A DNA stretch of 64,000 bases from VBCG01 sp044226535 (GCA_044226535.1 JBGAGT010000004.1:1-64000); one strand, 5' to 3'; positions 26,889 to 35,911 are shown, numbered from the stretch's first letter. Numbers and translations are program-made. Notes: generated from the letters alone by a model not told the origin.

Positions 26889-29594
26889 ATGGACCTCGCT
26901 GACGCGCTGGCGTTCAGTCACTACGCCACGCGGCTGGTCTGCGCGCAGCCCGCGCTGCGCGAGGAACTCCTCGCCACGCTCGAGGCCCCGTTCGCCATCG
27001 ACGAGGCGCGCGCACGCCTCGCGGCGCTCTCCGACCCCGCCGCGCTCGCTCGCGCGCTGCGGGCGCTGCGGCAGCGCGTCATGCTGCACACGCTGGCTCG
27101 CGACCTCACCGGCCGCGCGGACCTCGCCGAGGTCTTCGGCGTGATGTCGTCGTTCGCCGACCTCGCGATCACCCAGGCGCTGCGCGTGCAGCATGCGCGC
27201 CTCGCGGAGAGCTTCGGCGAGCCGCGCGCCGGCGAGGACGGCGCGCCGCAGGCGCTGTCGGTGGTCGCGCTGGGCAAGTTGGGCGGCGGCGAGCTCAACG
27301 TCTCCTCCGACATCGACCTGGTGTTCGTCTACGGCGAGGAAGGCGAGACCGACGGCGCGCGGCGCGTCGCCAACCGGGAGTTCTTCGATCGCCTCGGCCG
27401 CCTCGCCATCGGCACGTTGTCGGAGACGACCGCCGATGGCTTCGTGTTCCGCGTCGACATGCGCCTGCGGCCCTACGGGGACAGCGGGCCGCTCACCCTG
27501 CCGCTCACCGCGCTGGAGCAGTACCTCGTCTCGCAGGGCCGCACCTGGGAGCGCTACGCCTGGCAGAAGGCCCGCGTGGTCTGCGGCGATGCCGGGCGCG
27601 CGCTCGCCGAGCTCGTCACGCCCTTCGTCTACCGCAAGTACCTCGACTTCGACGCCTACGAGGGCCTGCGCGACGTGCATCGGCAGATCCGCGAGCAGGC
27701 CGCGCGCGCGAGCCACGGCGAGGACATCAAGCTCGGCCCCGGTGGCATCCGCGAGATCGAGTTCACCGTGCAGGCCATGCAGCTGGTGCGCGGCGGGCGC
27801 GAGCCCGCGCTGCGCCTGCGCAGCACGGTCGCGGCGCTGGAGGCCATCGGTGCGCGCGCGCTCCTGCCCTCGCAGGCGGTGGCCGAGCTGGGCGAGGCCT
27901 ATGCATGGCTGCGCCGCCTCGAGCACCGCCTGCAATACCGCGACGACCAGCAGACGCAGCGCGTCCCCGACGACCCCGCCGAGCGCGAGGCGCTCGCGCG
28001 CAGCATGGGCGAGGCTTCGGGCGAGGCGCTGGCGGGCGCGCTGGCCGCGCGTCGCGCCCATGTCGACACCTGGTTCGGCTCGGTGTTCGGCGCCGACGAG
28101 GGGCGCGACGGCGACGACCCGGCGGCGCGTTTTCGTGGGGCCTGGGACGCGCCCGACCTCGCCTCGCAGGCCGAGGCGCTGGCGGCGGCCGGCTTCGAGG
28201 ATCCACCCACGCTGGTCGCGGCGCTGGAGGCGCTGCGCCGTTCCAGCCGCTACGTCGCGCTGCCGGAAAGCTCGAAGCGGCGCTTCGACACGCTGGTGCC
28301 GATGCTGATGGCCGCCGCCGCCGCGTCGCGCACTGCCGCAGGCCCGCAGGCCACGCTGCTGCGGCTTTTCGCACTGCTCGAGGCGGTGAGCCGCCGCAGC
28401 GCCTACCTCGCGCTGGTCATCGAGCACCCGCCGCTCCTGCCGCGCATCGCCCAGCTCTGCGGCGCCTCGCCCTGGGTCGCCGACTACCTCACCCGGCACC
28501 CGATGCTGCTCGACGAGCTCCTCGACGCGCCCGCGCTGCTGGCCGAGCCGGACTGGACGACATGGCGCAGCGAGCTCGCCGCGGAGCTCGCCTCGCGCCC
28601 CGGCGACGTCGAGTGGCAGATGGACGCGCTGCGCCATTTCCAGCACGCGCAGACCTTTCGCCTGCTGGTGCAGGACCTGTCGGGCGTGCTGTCGATCGAG
28701 CGCCTCGCCGACCACCTCTCGGCGCTGGCCGACGTCGTGCTCGACGCGACGCTCGCCGCCTGCTGGCGCCAGCTCGCGGGCGCCGATGCGCCTGCGCCCG
28801 CATTCGCGATCGTCGCGTACGGCAAGCTCGGCGGCAAGGAGCTCGGCTACGCCTCCGACCTCGACCTCGTGTTCCTCTACCGCATCGCCGACGACGATCC
28901 CGAGCACGACGCGCGCCCGCAGCAGTACGCACGGCTCGCCCAGCGCATCAACACCTGGCTCACCAGCACCACGGCGGCGGGCGAGCTCTACGCCACCGAC
29001 CTGCGACTGCGGCCGGACGGCGCCGCGGGCCTCGCCTGTTCGTCGCTCGAGTCCTTCCGCCGCTACCAGTGCGAGAGTGCCTGGACCTGGGAGCACCAGG
29101 CGCTGACGCGCGCGCGCCACTGCGCGGGTAGCGCCGCCATCGGCGAGGCCTTCGAGGCCATCCGCGACGAGGTCCTCACCACGCCGCGCGACCTCCCCAC
29201 GCTCGCGGCCGACGTCGTGGCGATGCGCAGGCGCATGCACGAGGGCCATCCCAACCGCAGCGCGCTGTTCGACGTCAAGCACGACCGCGGCGGCATGGTC
29301 GACATCGAGTTCGTGGTGCAGTACCTGGTCCTCGGCCACAGCCATGCGCATCGCGAACTGACGCGCAACGCCGGCAACCTCGCGCTGCTCGACATGGCCG
29401 CCGCCGCGGGCCTGGTCGGCGCCACGCTCGCCTCGGCGGCGGCCGAGGCCTATCGCGAGTACCGGCGCCTCCAGCACGCGCAACGGATGGCGGGCGCCGC
29501 CGAGGTGCGTGTCGACCCGGCGCCGCATGCCGCGCGACGCGCGGCGGTCGAGGCGCTGTGGACGGCGGTGTTCGGCGCGCCGCGCGACGCCTGA
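26889..29594 (+). CDS. glnE: Bifunctional glutamine synthetase adenylyltransferase/deadenylase GlnE
   Basis: Adds and removes AMP on glutamine synthetase in response to PII state and glutamine. The 901-residue protein contains two nucleotidyltransferase domains. The N-terminal deadenylase has GKLGGGELNVSSDIDLVFVY near residue 128, and the C-terminal adenylyltransferase has GKLGGKELGYASDLDLVFLY near residue 644. Both keep the paired Asp metal ligands. The last part (FDVKHDRGGMVDIEFVVQYL) is also diagnostic. A PII gene lies 11 kb away in the window, but in a different transcription unit. Confidence 0.97.
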   Translation: MDLADALAFSHYATRLVCAQPALREELLATLEAPFAIDEARARLAALSDPAALARALRALRQRVMLHTLARDLTGRADLAEVFGVMSSFADLAITQALRVQHARLAESFGEPRAGEDGAPQALSVVALGKLGGGELNVSSDIDLVFVYGEEGETDGARRVANREFFDRLGRLAIGTLSETTADGFVFRVDMRLRPYGDSGPLTLPLTALEQYLVSQGRTWERYAWQKARVVCGDAGRALAELVTPFVYRKYLDFDAYEGLRDVHRQIREQAARASHGEDIKLGPGGIREIEFTVQAMQLVRGGREPALRLRSTVAALEAIGARALLPSQAVAELGEAYAWLRRLEHRLQYRDDQQTQRVPDDPAEREALARSMGEASGEALAGALAARRAHVDTWFGSVFGADEGRDGDDPAARFRGAWDAPDLASQAEALAAAGFEDPPTLVAALEALRRSSRYVALPESSKRRFDTLVPMLMAAAAASRTAAGPQATLLRLFALLEAVSRRSAYLALVIEHPPLLPRIAQLCGASPWVADYLTRHPMLLDELLDAPALLAEPDWTTWRSELAAELASRPGDVEWQMDALRHFQHAQTFRLLVQDLSGVLSIERLADHLSALADVVLDATLAACWRQLAGADAPAPAFAIVAYGKLGGKELGYASDLDLVFLYRIADDDPEHDARPQQYARLAQRINTWLTSTTAAGELYATDLRLRPDGAAGLACSSLESFRRYQCESAWTWEHQALTRARHCAGSAAIGEAFEAIRDEVLTTPRDLPTLAADVVAMRRRMHEGHPNRSALFDVKHDRGGMVDIEFVVQYLVLGHSHAHRELTRNAGNLALLDMAAAAGLVGATLASAAAEAYREYRRLQHAQRMAGAAEVRVDPAPHAARRAAVEALWTAVFGAPRDA

Positions 29595-29602
29595 GCCAGC
29601 CC

Positions 29603-29660
29603 GTCATCCCCGCGAAAGCGGGGACCCCATCGCCGTCATCCCCGCGAACGCGGGGGACCC
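29603..29660. repeat. Two direct copies of the GTCATCCCCGCGAAAGCGGG repeat
   Basis: Units at 29603-29628 and 29635-29660, directly after the glnE stop. They are the same family as at 12.8 and 17.5 kb, and they stand just ahead of hairpin element copy B. Confidence 0.85.
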
Positions 29661-29691
29661 AGCCTTCGCGCTGCGGTATTGCGGCAGATGC

Positions 29692-29825
29692 GCAATCGCA
29701 GCCGCCTGGCGCAGATCGGCAAGTCGTGCGACGGCCGTCGGGGGATCGGGTTTCGCGATGAACCCGGCTCAAGCCCGATCCCCCGACGTCCGCCGCGCCG
29801 ATCTGCACCAGGCGTCCACGATTGC
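29692..29825 (+). repeat. Long near-palindromic hairpin element, copy B
   Basis: The two arms are almost perfect inverted repeats. Outer blocks GCAATCG, CGCCTGG and GCAGATCGGC on the left pair with their complements on the right. The inner block GTCGGGGGATCGGG (29738-29751) pairs with CCCGATCCCCCGAC. The loop contains TTCGCGATGAACC. Copy A at 12946-13075 has the same architecture, loop and flanks. The copy follows glnE in the same orientation and is bracketed by short dispersed repeats on both sides. Confidence 0.85.
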
Positions 29826-30076
29826 ACCTCCCGCCGACTCGCACGCCGGTCTTGCTCGCGTAGATCAGGGCCATCGCGCCGTCATCCCCGCGAGAGCGGG
29901 AATCCAGCCTTCAGAGCGTCACGGCAAACCACGCGACGACGCATGTTTGCGCGGGTCGCGCAATACCGTTGCGGTACGGCCGGGTCCCCGCTTTCGCGGG
30001 GATGACGGGGCGAGGGGATGACCGGTGCGCATTTGCTAAAATCCCGCCTTCCCCGCAAGCGAAAGCAGGAACTGCC
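29826..30076. other. Repeat-rich intergenic stretch before ilvE
   Basis: No gene is supported. The first 50 bases continue the similarity to the flank of copy A. One GTCATCCCCGCG unit lies at 29881-29909 and an inverted one at 29982-30006, so the 29881-30006 segment can itself fold back. The phrase CGGTATTGCG occurs before copy B (29675-29684), and its reverse complement CGCAATACCG occurs at 29969-29978. The remainder holds the ilvE promoter region. Confidence 0.7.
30037..30042 (+). promoter_or_regulatory. Possible -10 element for ilvE
   Basis: TAAAAT 35 bases before the ilvE ATG, directly after the last dispersed repeat. The -35 region is GC-rich and unconvincing. Confidence 0.45.
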
Positions 30077-31000
30077 ATGTCGATGGCCGACCGTGACGGC
30101 GTGATCTGGATGGATGGCAAGCTCGTGCCCTGGCGCGATGCGAACACGCATGTGCTCACCCATACGCTGCACTACGGCCTCGGGGTCTTCGAGGGCGTAC
30201 GCTGCTACGAGACCCCCAAGGGCCCGGCGATCTTCCGGCTGCGCGACCATACCGACCGGCTGTTCCGCTCGGCGCAGATCTTCGGCATGAAGATCCCGCA
30301 CGAGAAGGACGTCCTCGACGAGGCGCAGAAGACCGTGGTGCGCGAGAACGGCCTCAAGAGCTGCTACATCCGCCCCATCGCCTTCTACGGCTCGAACGCC
30401 ATGGGCGTGGCCGCCAAGACCAACCCGGTGCGCGTCGCCATCGCGGCCTGGCCCTGGGGCGCCTACCTCGGCCCCGAGGGCCTCGAGAAGGGCATCCGCG
30501 TGCGCACCTCGTCGTACACGCACCACCATCCCAACACCACCATGGGCCACGCCAAGGCGGTGTGCAACTACGCGGTGTCGATCCTCGCCAACCAGGAAGC
30601 CACGCACGACGGCTACGAGGAGGCGCTGATGCTCGACCCGCAGGGCTTCGTCTGCCAGGGCTCGGGCGAGAACGTGTTCATCGTGCGCGACGGCAAGCTG
30701 CACACGCCCGACCTCTCGGGCGGCGCGCTCAACGGCATCACGCGCATGACCATCCTCGCCTTCGCGGCCGAGCTCGGCATCCCGGTGCTGGAGCGGCGCA
30801 TCACCCGCGACGAGTTCTACATCTGCGACGAGGCGTTCTTCACCGGCACCGCCGCCGAGGTCACGCCCATCCGCGAGCTCGACCATCGCCCGATCGGCCC
30901 CGGCCATCGCGGCCCGGTCACCGCGCGCCTGCAATCGATGTTCTTCGACACCGTCAACGGCCGCAACCCGTCGCGCTCGTCGTGGAATTTCGCGGTATGA
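30077..31000 (+). CDS. ilvE: Branched-chain amino-acid aminotransferase IlvE
   Basis: PLP enzyme for the last step of leucine, isoleucine and valine synthesis. The 307-residue protein is class IV: the PLP Lys is Lys160 in MGHAKAVCNYAVSILA, and HTLHYGLGVFEGVRCYET near the start and EVTPIRELDHRPIG near the end are family signatures. The ATG at 30077 is preceded by AGCAGGA. A zinc-finger gene, waaF and an NTF2-like gene follow closely on the same strand, a known betaproteobacterial arrangement. Confidence 0.97.
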   Translation: MSMADRDGVIWMDGKLVPWRDANTHVLTHTLHYGLGVFEGVRCYETPKGPAIFRLRDHTDRLFRSAQIFGMKIPHEKDVLDEAQKTVVRENGLKSCYIRPIAFYGSNAMGVAAKTNPVRVAIAAWPWGAYLGPEGLEKGIRVRTSSYTHHHPNTTMGHAKAVCNYAVSILANQEATHDGYEEALMLDPQGFVCQGSGENVFIVRDGKLHTPDLSGGALNGITRMTILAFAAELGIPVLERRITRDEFYICDEAFFTGTAAEVTPIRELDHRPIGPGHRGPVTARLQSMFFDTVNGRNPSRSSWNFAV

Positions 31001-31025
31001 GCGCCGCGACGGCGGGAGCGCGCCG

Positions 31026-31232
31026 ATGAGCGACGCACCGGCGCGCGGCGCGGCAGGCGACGAGGTCGTGGTCACGGCGAAGGACCTGCCGGTGTACTGC
31101 CCCAACCCGTCCATGCCCCTTTGGAGCTCGCACCCGCGCGTGTTCCTCGACATCGCCGACACCGGCCGCGTCGCCTGCCCCTATTGCGGCACGCGCTACC
31201 GGCTCGAGGGCGGGGCACGCCACGGCCACTGA
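31026..31232 (+). CDS. Zinc-finger CHCC-type domain protein
   Basis: A 68-residue protein with the zf-CHCC arrangement: VYCPNPSMPLWSSHPRVFLD then VACPYCGTRYRLEGG, giving Cys, His and a CxxC pair as zinc ligands. It is related to the NDUFS6/NuoI-accessory type zinc-finger domain. Its cellular role in bacteria is not settled. It lies 25 bases after ilvE and directly before waaF, a place kept in many Betaproteobacteria. Confidence 0.88.
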   Translation: MSDAPARGAAGDEVVVTAKDLPVYCPNPSMPLWSSHPRVFLDIADTGRVACPYCGTRYRLEGGARHGH

Positions 31233-31263
31233 GGAGCGCATCCTCGTCGTCGCGCCGTCCTGG

Positions 31264-32250
31264 GTGGGCGACGCGATCCTCTCCGAGCCGCTGGTCTCGC
31301 TGCTGCGCGAGCCCTACACGGACCCCATCGTCGACGTGCTGGCACCCCCGTGGTGCGCGCCGGTCTATGCACGCATGCGCGGCATCCGCCGCGTGATCGA
31401 GGCGCCCTTCACCCATGGCGGCCTCGCGCTGGCCGCACGGCGCGGCCTTGCGGCGCAGTTGCGACCCGAGCGCTACACCCGCGCGATCGTGCTGCCCAAT
31501 TCCTGGAAATCGGCGCTGGTGCCCTGGTTCGCGCGCATCCCGCGGCGCATCGGCTACCGCGGCGAGATGCGCCACGGCCTGATCAACGACCTGCGACGCC
31601 TCGACAAGGCGGCGATGCCGCGGCTGGTGCAGCGCTTCGCGGCGCTTGCCGCGCCGGCCGGTGGCCTGGTGCCGCTTCCGCCCACGCCGGTGCTGGTGCC
31701 CGACCTCGCCAACCGCGCCACGGCCATGCGCGGCTTGAAGCTCGCCACCCGGACGCCCGCGGTGATCCTCTGCCCCGGCGCCGAGTTCGGCCCTTCCAAG
31801 CGCTGGCCGCCCACGCATTTCGCAGACCTCGCGCGCCGCTTCCTCGACCGCGGCTACCAGGTCTGGCTGGTGGGCTCGCCCAACGACCGCCTCGCCTCGC
31901 GCGCGGTGATCTCGGCCTCGGGCGCGCACGCCGAGGGCATCCGCGACCTGACCGGCGAGACCGACCTCGGCACCGCCATCGACCTCCTGTCGGCCGGCGC
32001 GCTGGTGATCAGCAACGACTCGGGCCTGATGCACGCCGCCGCGGCGGTCGGCGCGCCGGTGGTCGCGCTGTTCGGCAGCTCTTCGCCCGCCTACACACCG
32101 CCGCTGTCCGACAACGCGCAGGTCGCGCGCATCGACATCGCCTGCAGCCCCTGCTTCAAGCGCGAATGCCCGCTCGGCCACCACCGCTGCATGCGCGACC
32201 TCGCGCCCGATGCGGTTTACAATCTCACGCGATTCGTCCTCCCCGGCTGA
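31264..32250 (+). CDS. waaF: ADP-heptose:LPS heptosyltransferase II (WaaF), start codon uncertain
   Basis: Adds the second heptose to the lipopolysaccharide inner core at the cytoplasmic face. GT9 features are clear: SWVGDAILSEPLVSLL at the start, CPGAEFGPSKRWPPTHFADL in the middle and ISNDSGLMHAAAAVGAPVVA later. Homology starts upstream of the GTG at 31264, at RILVVAPSW (from 31237). In that frame there is no ATG, GTG, TTG or CTG from the stop at 31027 to 31264. The GTG would remove the first beta strand. Initiation may be at a rare codon such as ATC (31240), or a base error hides the start. Confidence 0.85.
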   Translation: MGDAILSEPLVSLLREPYTDPIVDVLAPPWCAPVYARMRGIRRVIEAPFTHGGLALAARRGLAAQLRPERYTRAIVLPNSWKSALVPWFARIPRRIGYRGEMRHGLINDLRRLDKAAMPRLVQRFAALAAPAGGLVPLPPTPVLVPDLANRATAMRGLKLATRTPAVILCPGAEFGPSKRWPPTHFADLARRFLDRGYQVWLVGSPNDRLASRAVISASGAHAEGIRDLTGETDLGTAIDLLSAGALVISNDSGLMHAAAAVGAPVVALFGSSSPAYTPPLSDNAQVARIDIACSPCFKRECPLGHHRCMRDLAPDAVYNLTRFVLPG

Positions 32251-32272
32251 ACGCCGGCTCGACCTCCCCGCC

Positions 32273-32704
32273 ATGGCCAAGGGCCGCACACCGTCGATCT
32301 ACACCACGCCGATGGACGCGGCCCTGGCGTTCTACCAGGCCTTCGAGGCGCGCGACATCGACGCCATGATGGCCACCTGGGCCGACGACGAGGAGATCGT
32401 CTGCGTGCACCCGGGCGGGCCCCGGCTGGTGGGCTACGACGCCGTGCGCAGTGCCTGGGAGCAGATCTTCGGCAACGACGTGCGCCTCTCATTCCGCGTC
32501 GATGGCGTGCTCACCCTCGAGACCGTCGGCCTCGCCATGCAGAGCGTCCACGAGGAGATCCGCACCCGCGACGGCACGTCGCGCGGCCTCGCGGTGGCGA
32601 CCAACGTCCTGATGCGCACGCCCTCGGGCTGGCGCATGGTGTGCCACCACGCATCGGCCGCGCCGGCCGTCAGCGAAGCGTCGCCCCCGGGTCCGCTGCA
32701 CTGA
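32273..32704 (+). CDS. NTF2-like (SnoaL/YybH type) small protein
   Basis: A 143-residue alpha+beta protein of the NTF2-like superfamily: FYQAFEARDIDAMMATWADD, then CVHPGGPRLVGYDAVRSAWE and the closing WRMVCHHAS strand. This subgroup commonly sits beside waaF. The fold forms a cone-shaped pocket that may bind a small ligand, and no catalytic function can be assigned. The 3' end overlaps the convergent sterol-desaturase gene by 35 bases. Confidence 0.82.
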   Translation: MAKGRTPSIYTTPMDAALAFYQAFEARDIDAMMATWADDEEIVCVHPGGPRLVGYDAVRSAWEQIFGNDVRLSFRVDGVLTLETVGLAMQSVHEEIRTRDGTSRGLAVATNVLMRTPSGWRMVCHHASAAPAVSEASPPGPLH

Positions 32705-33569
32705 CGCGCGCCCGCCGCGCGCGCCATAGCGCCTGCCACCCGCGGAAGGGCAGCAGGTTCGCCTGCCAGAACGTCGTCACGCGCTCGCCCGAGTGCAGGC
32801 CCGTGGCGGGGTACTCGCCGGGCCGCGGCGCGACGAAGGTGCCGAACAGGAGGTCCCAGAGCGGGAACACCGCGGCGAAGTTCCGGTCGAGGTGCCGGGG
32901 CTCGATCGAATGATGGATGCGGTGCACCTGCGGCCCGACCAGCACGCGCGTCAGCGGGCCCATCGGCAGGCGCGTGTTGACGTGGATGAAATACGGCCAG
33001 TACACCAGCACCGCGCCCAGCCAGCCCGCCATCTGCGGCGACAGGTCGAAGGCGATCGACATGGGCAGGGCGATGAACGCGATGCGCAGGATCTCCTCGA
33101 GCCAGTGGTGGCGCATGGCGCTCGAGGCGTTGAGCGACTCCTCGCTGTGGTGAAGCTTGTGCTGCTGCCACAGCCAGGGCAGCGTGTGCTGCCAGCGGTG
33201 GAACCAGTAGTAGAAGAAGTCGTAGATGAAGAAGAACAGCAGCATCGCCGCCACCGCGCCGACGTGCCCGTCGACGGGGACGAGGCCGAACCAGCCCGGG
33301 TGCGCGGCGCGCAGCGCACCCACCGTCGCCGCCATCACCGCCGGGTAGACGAACAGCAGCACGAGGTAGTAGGAGAACGCCTGGTAGCGGATGTTGAACC
33401 ACCAGTCGCGCATCGGCTGGTGGCGCTGCGCCGGGCGCAGGCGCTCGACCACGAGGAAGGCCGCGTAGACCAGGATCGCCTGGCCCATCATGGTGGCGTA
33501 GAGCTTGACGCCTGCCGCCAGCGCGGGCGGCAGCGCGCGTGTCAGCGGGTCGAGCAGCGAGTCGAGCAT
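32670..33569 (-). CDS. Sterol desaturase/fatty-acid hydroxylase family membrane protein
   Basis: A 299-residue membrane protein with about five hydrophobic helices and the di-iron histidine clusters of the family: FHRWQHTLP, HKLHHSEESLN and VHRIHHSIEPRHLDRN, the first three as HxxxH/HxxHH. Members hydroxylate or desaturate lipids or carotenoids using oxygen. The substrate here is unknown, perhaps a fatty acyl chain or hopanoid. It is followed by tldD on the same strand 68 bases upstream. Confidence 0.88.
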   Translation of the reverse strand: MLDSLLDPLTRALPPALAAGVKLYATMMGQAILVYAAFLVVERLRPAQRHQPMRDWWFNIRYQAFSYYLVLLFVYPAVMAATVGALRAAHPGWFGLVPVDGHVGAVAAMLLFFFIYDFFYYWFHRWQHTLPWLWQQHKLHHSEESLNASSAMRHHWLEEILRIAFIALPMSIAFDLSPQMAGWLGAVLVYWPYFIHVNTRLPMGPLTRVLVGPQVHRIHHSIEPRHLDRNFAAVFPLWDLLFGTFVAPRPGEYPATGLHSGERVTTFWQANLLPFRGWQALWRARRARVSAADPGATLR

Positions 33570-33636
33570 GGGGCGCGGGATGCGGGCGCGGATGCGGCGA
33601 TGCGCGGACGCCCTCGGTCGCCGGCCGACTGCGGCG

Positions 33637-35127
33637 TCAGCCCGTGCCGCCCACGACCAGGCCGTCGATGCGCAAGGTCGGCTGGCCGACGCCGACGGGC
33701 ACCGACTGCCCGTCCTTGCCGCAGGTGCCCACGCCGGCGTCGAGCTCGAGGTCGTTGCCGATCATCGACACGCGCGTCAGGGCGTCGGGGCCGTTGCCGA
33801 TCAGCGTCGCGCCCTTGACCGGGTAGGCGAGCTTGCCGTTCTCGACCTTCCAGGCCTCGGTCATCGAGAACACGAACTTGCCGTTGGTGATGTCGACCTG
33901 GCCGCCGCCGAAGCTCGCCGCGTAGATGCCGTCCTCGACCGAGGCGAGGATCTCGGCGGGGTCGTGCCTGCCCGCGAGCATCACCGTGTTGGTCATGCGC
34001 GGCATCGGCAGGTGCGCGAAGGACTCGCGCCGCCCGTTGCCGGTGGCGGCGGTGTTCATCAGCGCGCTGTTCATGCGGTCCTGGATGTAGCCCTTGAGGA
34101 TGCCGTCCTCGATCAGCACCGTGCGTCCGGTGGCGTTGCCCTCGTCGTCGACGTTGAGCGAGCCGCGGCGGTCGAACATGGTGCCGTCGTCGACCACGGT
34201 GACGCCGGGCGCGGCGACGCGCTCGCCGATGCGGCCCGCGAACGCGCTGGTCTCCTTGCGGTTGAAGTCGCCCTCGAGGCCGTGCCCGATCGCCTCGTGC
34301 AGCAGGATGCCCGGCCAGCCCGGCCCCAGCACCACGCTCATGGTGCCGGCCGGCGCGGGCCGCGCCGACAGGTTGAGGACCGCCTGGGCGACCGCGGCGC
34401 GCGCGTAGCTTTCCAGCAGCGCATCGTCGAAATAGCCATAGCCGAAGCGCCCGCCGCCGCCGTGGTAGCCCTGCTCGCGCCGGCCGTTCTCCTCGACGAT
34501 GACCGAGATCGACACGCGCGTCAGCGGCCGCACGTCGGCGGCGATCGTGCCGTCGCTGCGCGCGATCAGGATGGTCTCGTGCTCGCCGGCGAGCGAGGCC
34601 ATCACCTGCACCACGCGCGGGTCTGCGGCGCGCGCCATGGCCTCGATGCGCATCACCAGCGCGACCTTGGCGTTCTCGTCCAGCGTCGCCAGGGGGTCGA
34701 TGGGCGCGTACAGCGCGTTGACCCCTGCGTGGCGGGCGAGCGGCGCGGTCGCCGACTGGCCCTGGCGGCCGATGGCGCGCACCGCGCGCGCGGCTTCGTC
34801 CAGCGCCGCCGCGGTGATGTCGTCCGAATAGGCGAAGGCCTGGCGGTCGCCGACCACGGCGCGCACGCCCACGCCGCGGTCGATGCTGAACGAGCCCGAC
34901 TTGACGATGCCCTCCTCGAGGCTCCAGCTCTCGAAGCTCGAGTGCTGGAAATAGAGGTCGGCGAAGTCGATGTCGTGCGCGTGGATGTCGCGCAGCACCG
35001 TGTCGAGGCGGTCGAGCGTGAGCCCCGAGGGCGCGAGCAGCACGCGGCTCGCCTCGGCGATCAGGCCGGCATGGGAATCGCCGGCGGCCGCGACGGGCCG
35101 CGCGGGGGAAAGGCTGGGGTCGGGCAT
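33637..35127 (-). CDS. tldD: Metalloprotease TldD
   Basis: Subunit of the TldD/TldE zinc protease, which degrades unfolded peptides and matures peptide products such as microcin B17. The catalytic HEAIGHGLEGD motif is present, preceded by VLGPGWPGILL, and the C-terminal GVGTCGKDGQSVPVGVGQP segment is diagnostic. I chose the ATG at 35127 (496 residues), with CAAGGGC before it. An ATG at 35175 would overlap livF by 17 bases. A TACAAT at 35181-35186 could serve as a -10. No tldE is in the window. Confidence 0.94.
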   Translation of the reverse strand: MPDPSLSPARPVAAAGDSHAGLIAEASRVLLAPSGLTLDRLDTVLRDIHAHDIDFADLYFQHSSFESWSLEEGIVKSGSFSIDRGVGVRAVVGDRQAFAYSDDITAAALDEAARAVRAIGRQGQSATAPLARHAGVNALYAPIDPLATLDENAKVALVMRIEAMARAADPRVVQVMASLAGEHETILIARSDGTIAADVRPLTRVSISVIVEENGRREQGYHGGGGRFGYGYFDDALLESYARAAVAQAVLNLSARPAPAGTMSVVLGPGWPGILLHEAIGHGLEGDFNRKETSAFAGRIGERVAAPGVTVVDDGTMFDRRGSLNVDDEGNATGRTVLIEDGILKGYIQDRMNSALMNTAATGNGRRESFAHLPMPRMTNTVMLAGRHDPAEILASVEDGIYAASFGGGQVDITNGKFVFSMTEAWKVENGKLAYPVKGATLIGNGPDALTRVSMIGNDLELDAGVGTCGKDGQSVPVGVGQPTLRIDGLVVGGTG

Positions 35128-35158
35128 GCCCTTGGAACTGGGGGCATGCCGTGCGGAA

Positions 35159-35911
35159 TCAAGGGCTTGGGCCATCCCCCATTGTACGCCCCCCGAAGCC
35201 GAGGTAGGCCGCGGCCACCCGGGCGTCGGCAGCGAGCGCGGCACTCGGGCCCTCCAGGGCGACGCTGCCGGTCTCGAGCACGTAGCCGTAGTCGGCGACC
35301 GCCAGCGCCGCGCGCGCGTTCTGCTCGACCAGCAGGATGGTCACCCCCGTCTCGCGCAGCCCGGCGATGATGGTGAAGATGTCGCGCACCACCCGCGGCG
35401 CGAGCCCGAGCGAAGGCTCGTCGAGGAGCAGCAGGCGCGGCTTCGCCATCAGGCCGCGTCCCAGCGCCAGCATCTGCCGCTCGCCGCCCGACAAGGTCGC
35501 CGCGAGCTGGTCGCGCCGCTCGAGGAGCCGCGGGAAGCGTCGGTAGACCTCGGCGCGCGAGGCCTCGACGCCGCCCTCGCGGCGGCGCGCGAAGGCGCCG
35601 AGCGACAGGTGGTCGTCGACGCTCATGCTGGCGAAGAGCTCGCGCTTCTCGGGCACGAGCACGATGCCCGCGGCGACGCGCTCCTCGATGGAGCGCCGGC
35701 CGATGTCGGCGCCGCGGTAGCGCACCACGCCCTGCGAGGGCAGCACGCCCATCAACGCGGCGAGCAGCGTGGTCTTGCCCGCGCCGTTCGGCCCGATCAC
35801 CGTGACGATGCTGCCCGGCGGCGCGCGCAGCGACACCTCGCGCACCGCCTCGACCTTGCCGTAGGCCACGCAAAGGCGCTCGACGTCGATCAGCGCATCG
35901 CCGCCGTTCAT
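35159..35911 (-). CDS. livF: Branched-chain amino-acid ABC transporter ATPase LivF
   Basis: Second ATPase of the Liv importer. The 250-residue protein has Walker A GPNGAGKTT, ABC signature LSGGERQM and Walker B LLLLDEPSLGLAP, and the LivF-type VPEKRELFASMSV segment. It starts at an ATG overlapping the stop of the LivM-LivG gene (ATGA). It is the last liv gene, and tldD follows, probably on the same or an overlapping transcript. Confidence 0.94.
   Translation of the reverse strand: MNGGDALIDVERLCVAYGKVEAVREVSLRAPPGSIVTVIGPNGAGKTTLLAALMGVLPSQGVVRYRGADIGRRSIEERVAAGIVLVPEKRELFASMSVDDHLSLGAFARRREGGVEASRAEVYRRFPRLLERRDQLAATLSGGERQMLALGRGLMAKPRLLLLDEPSLGLAPRVVRDIFTIIAGLRETGVTILLVEQNARAALAVADYGYVLETGSVALEGPSAALAADARVAAAYLGFGGRTMGDGPSP

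Noticed and set aside
29603..30006. Possible CRISPR array from repeated palindromic units
   Set aside because: Spacing is irregular, units are both direct and inverted and differ in sequence, and there are no cas genes. They match dispersed intergenic repeats instead.
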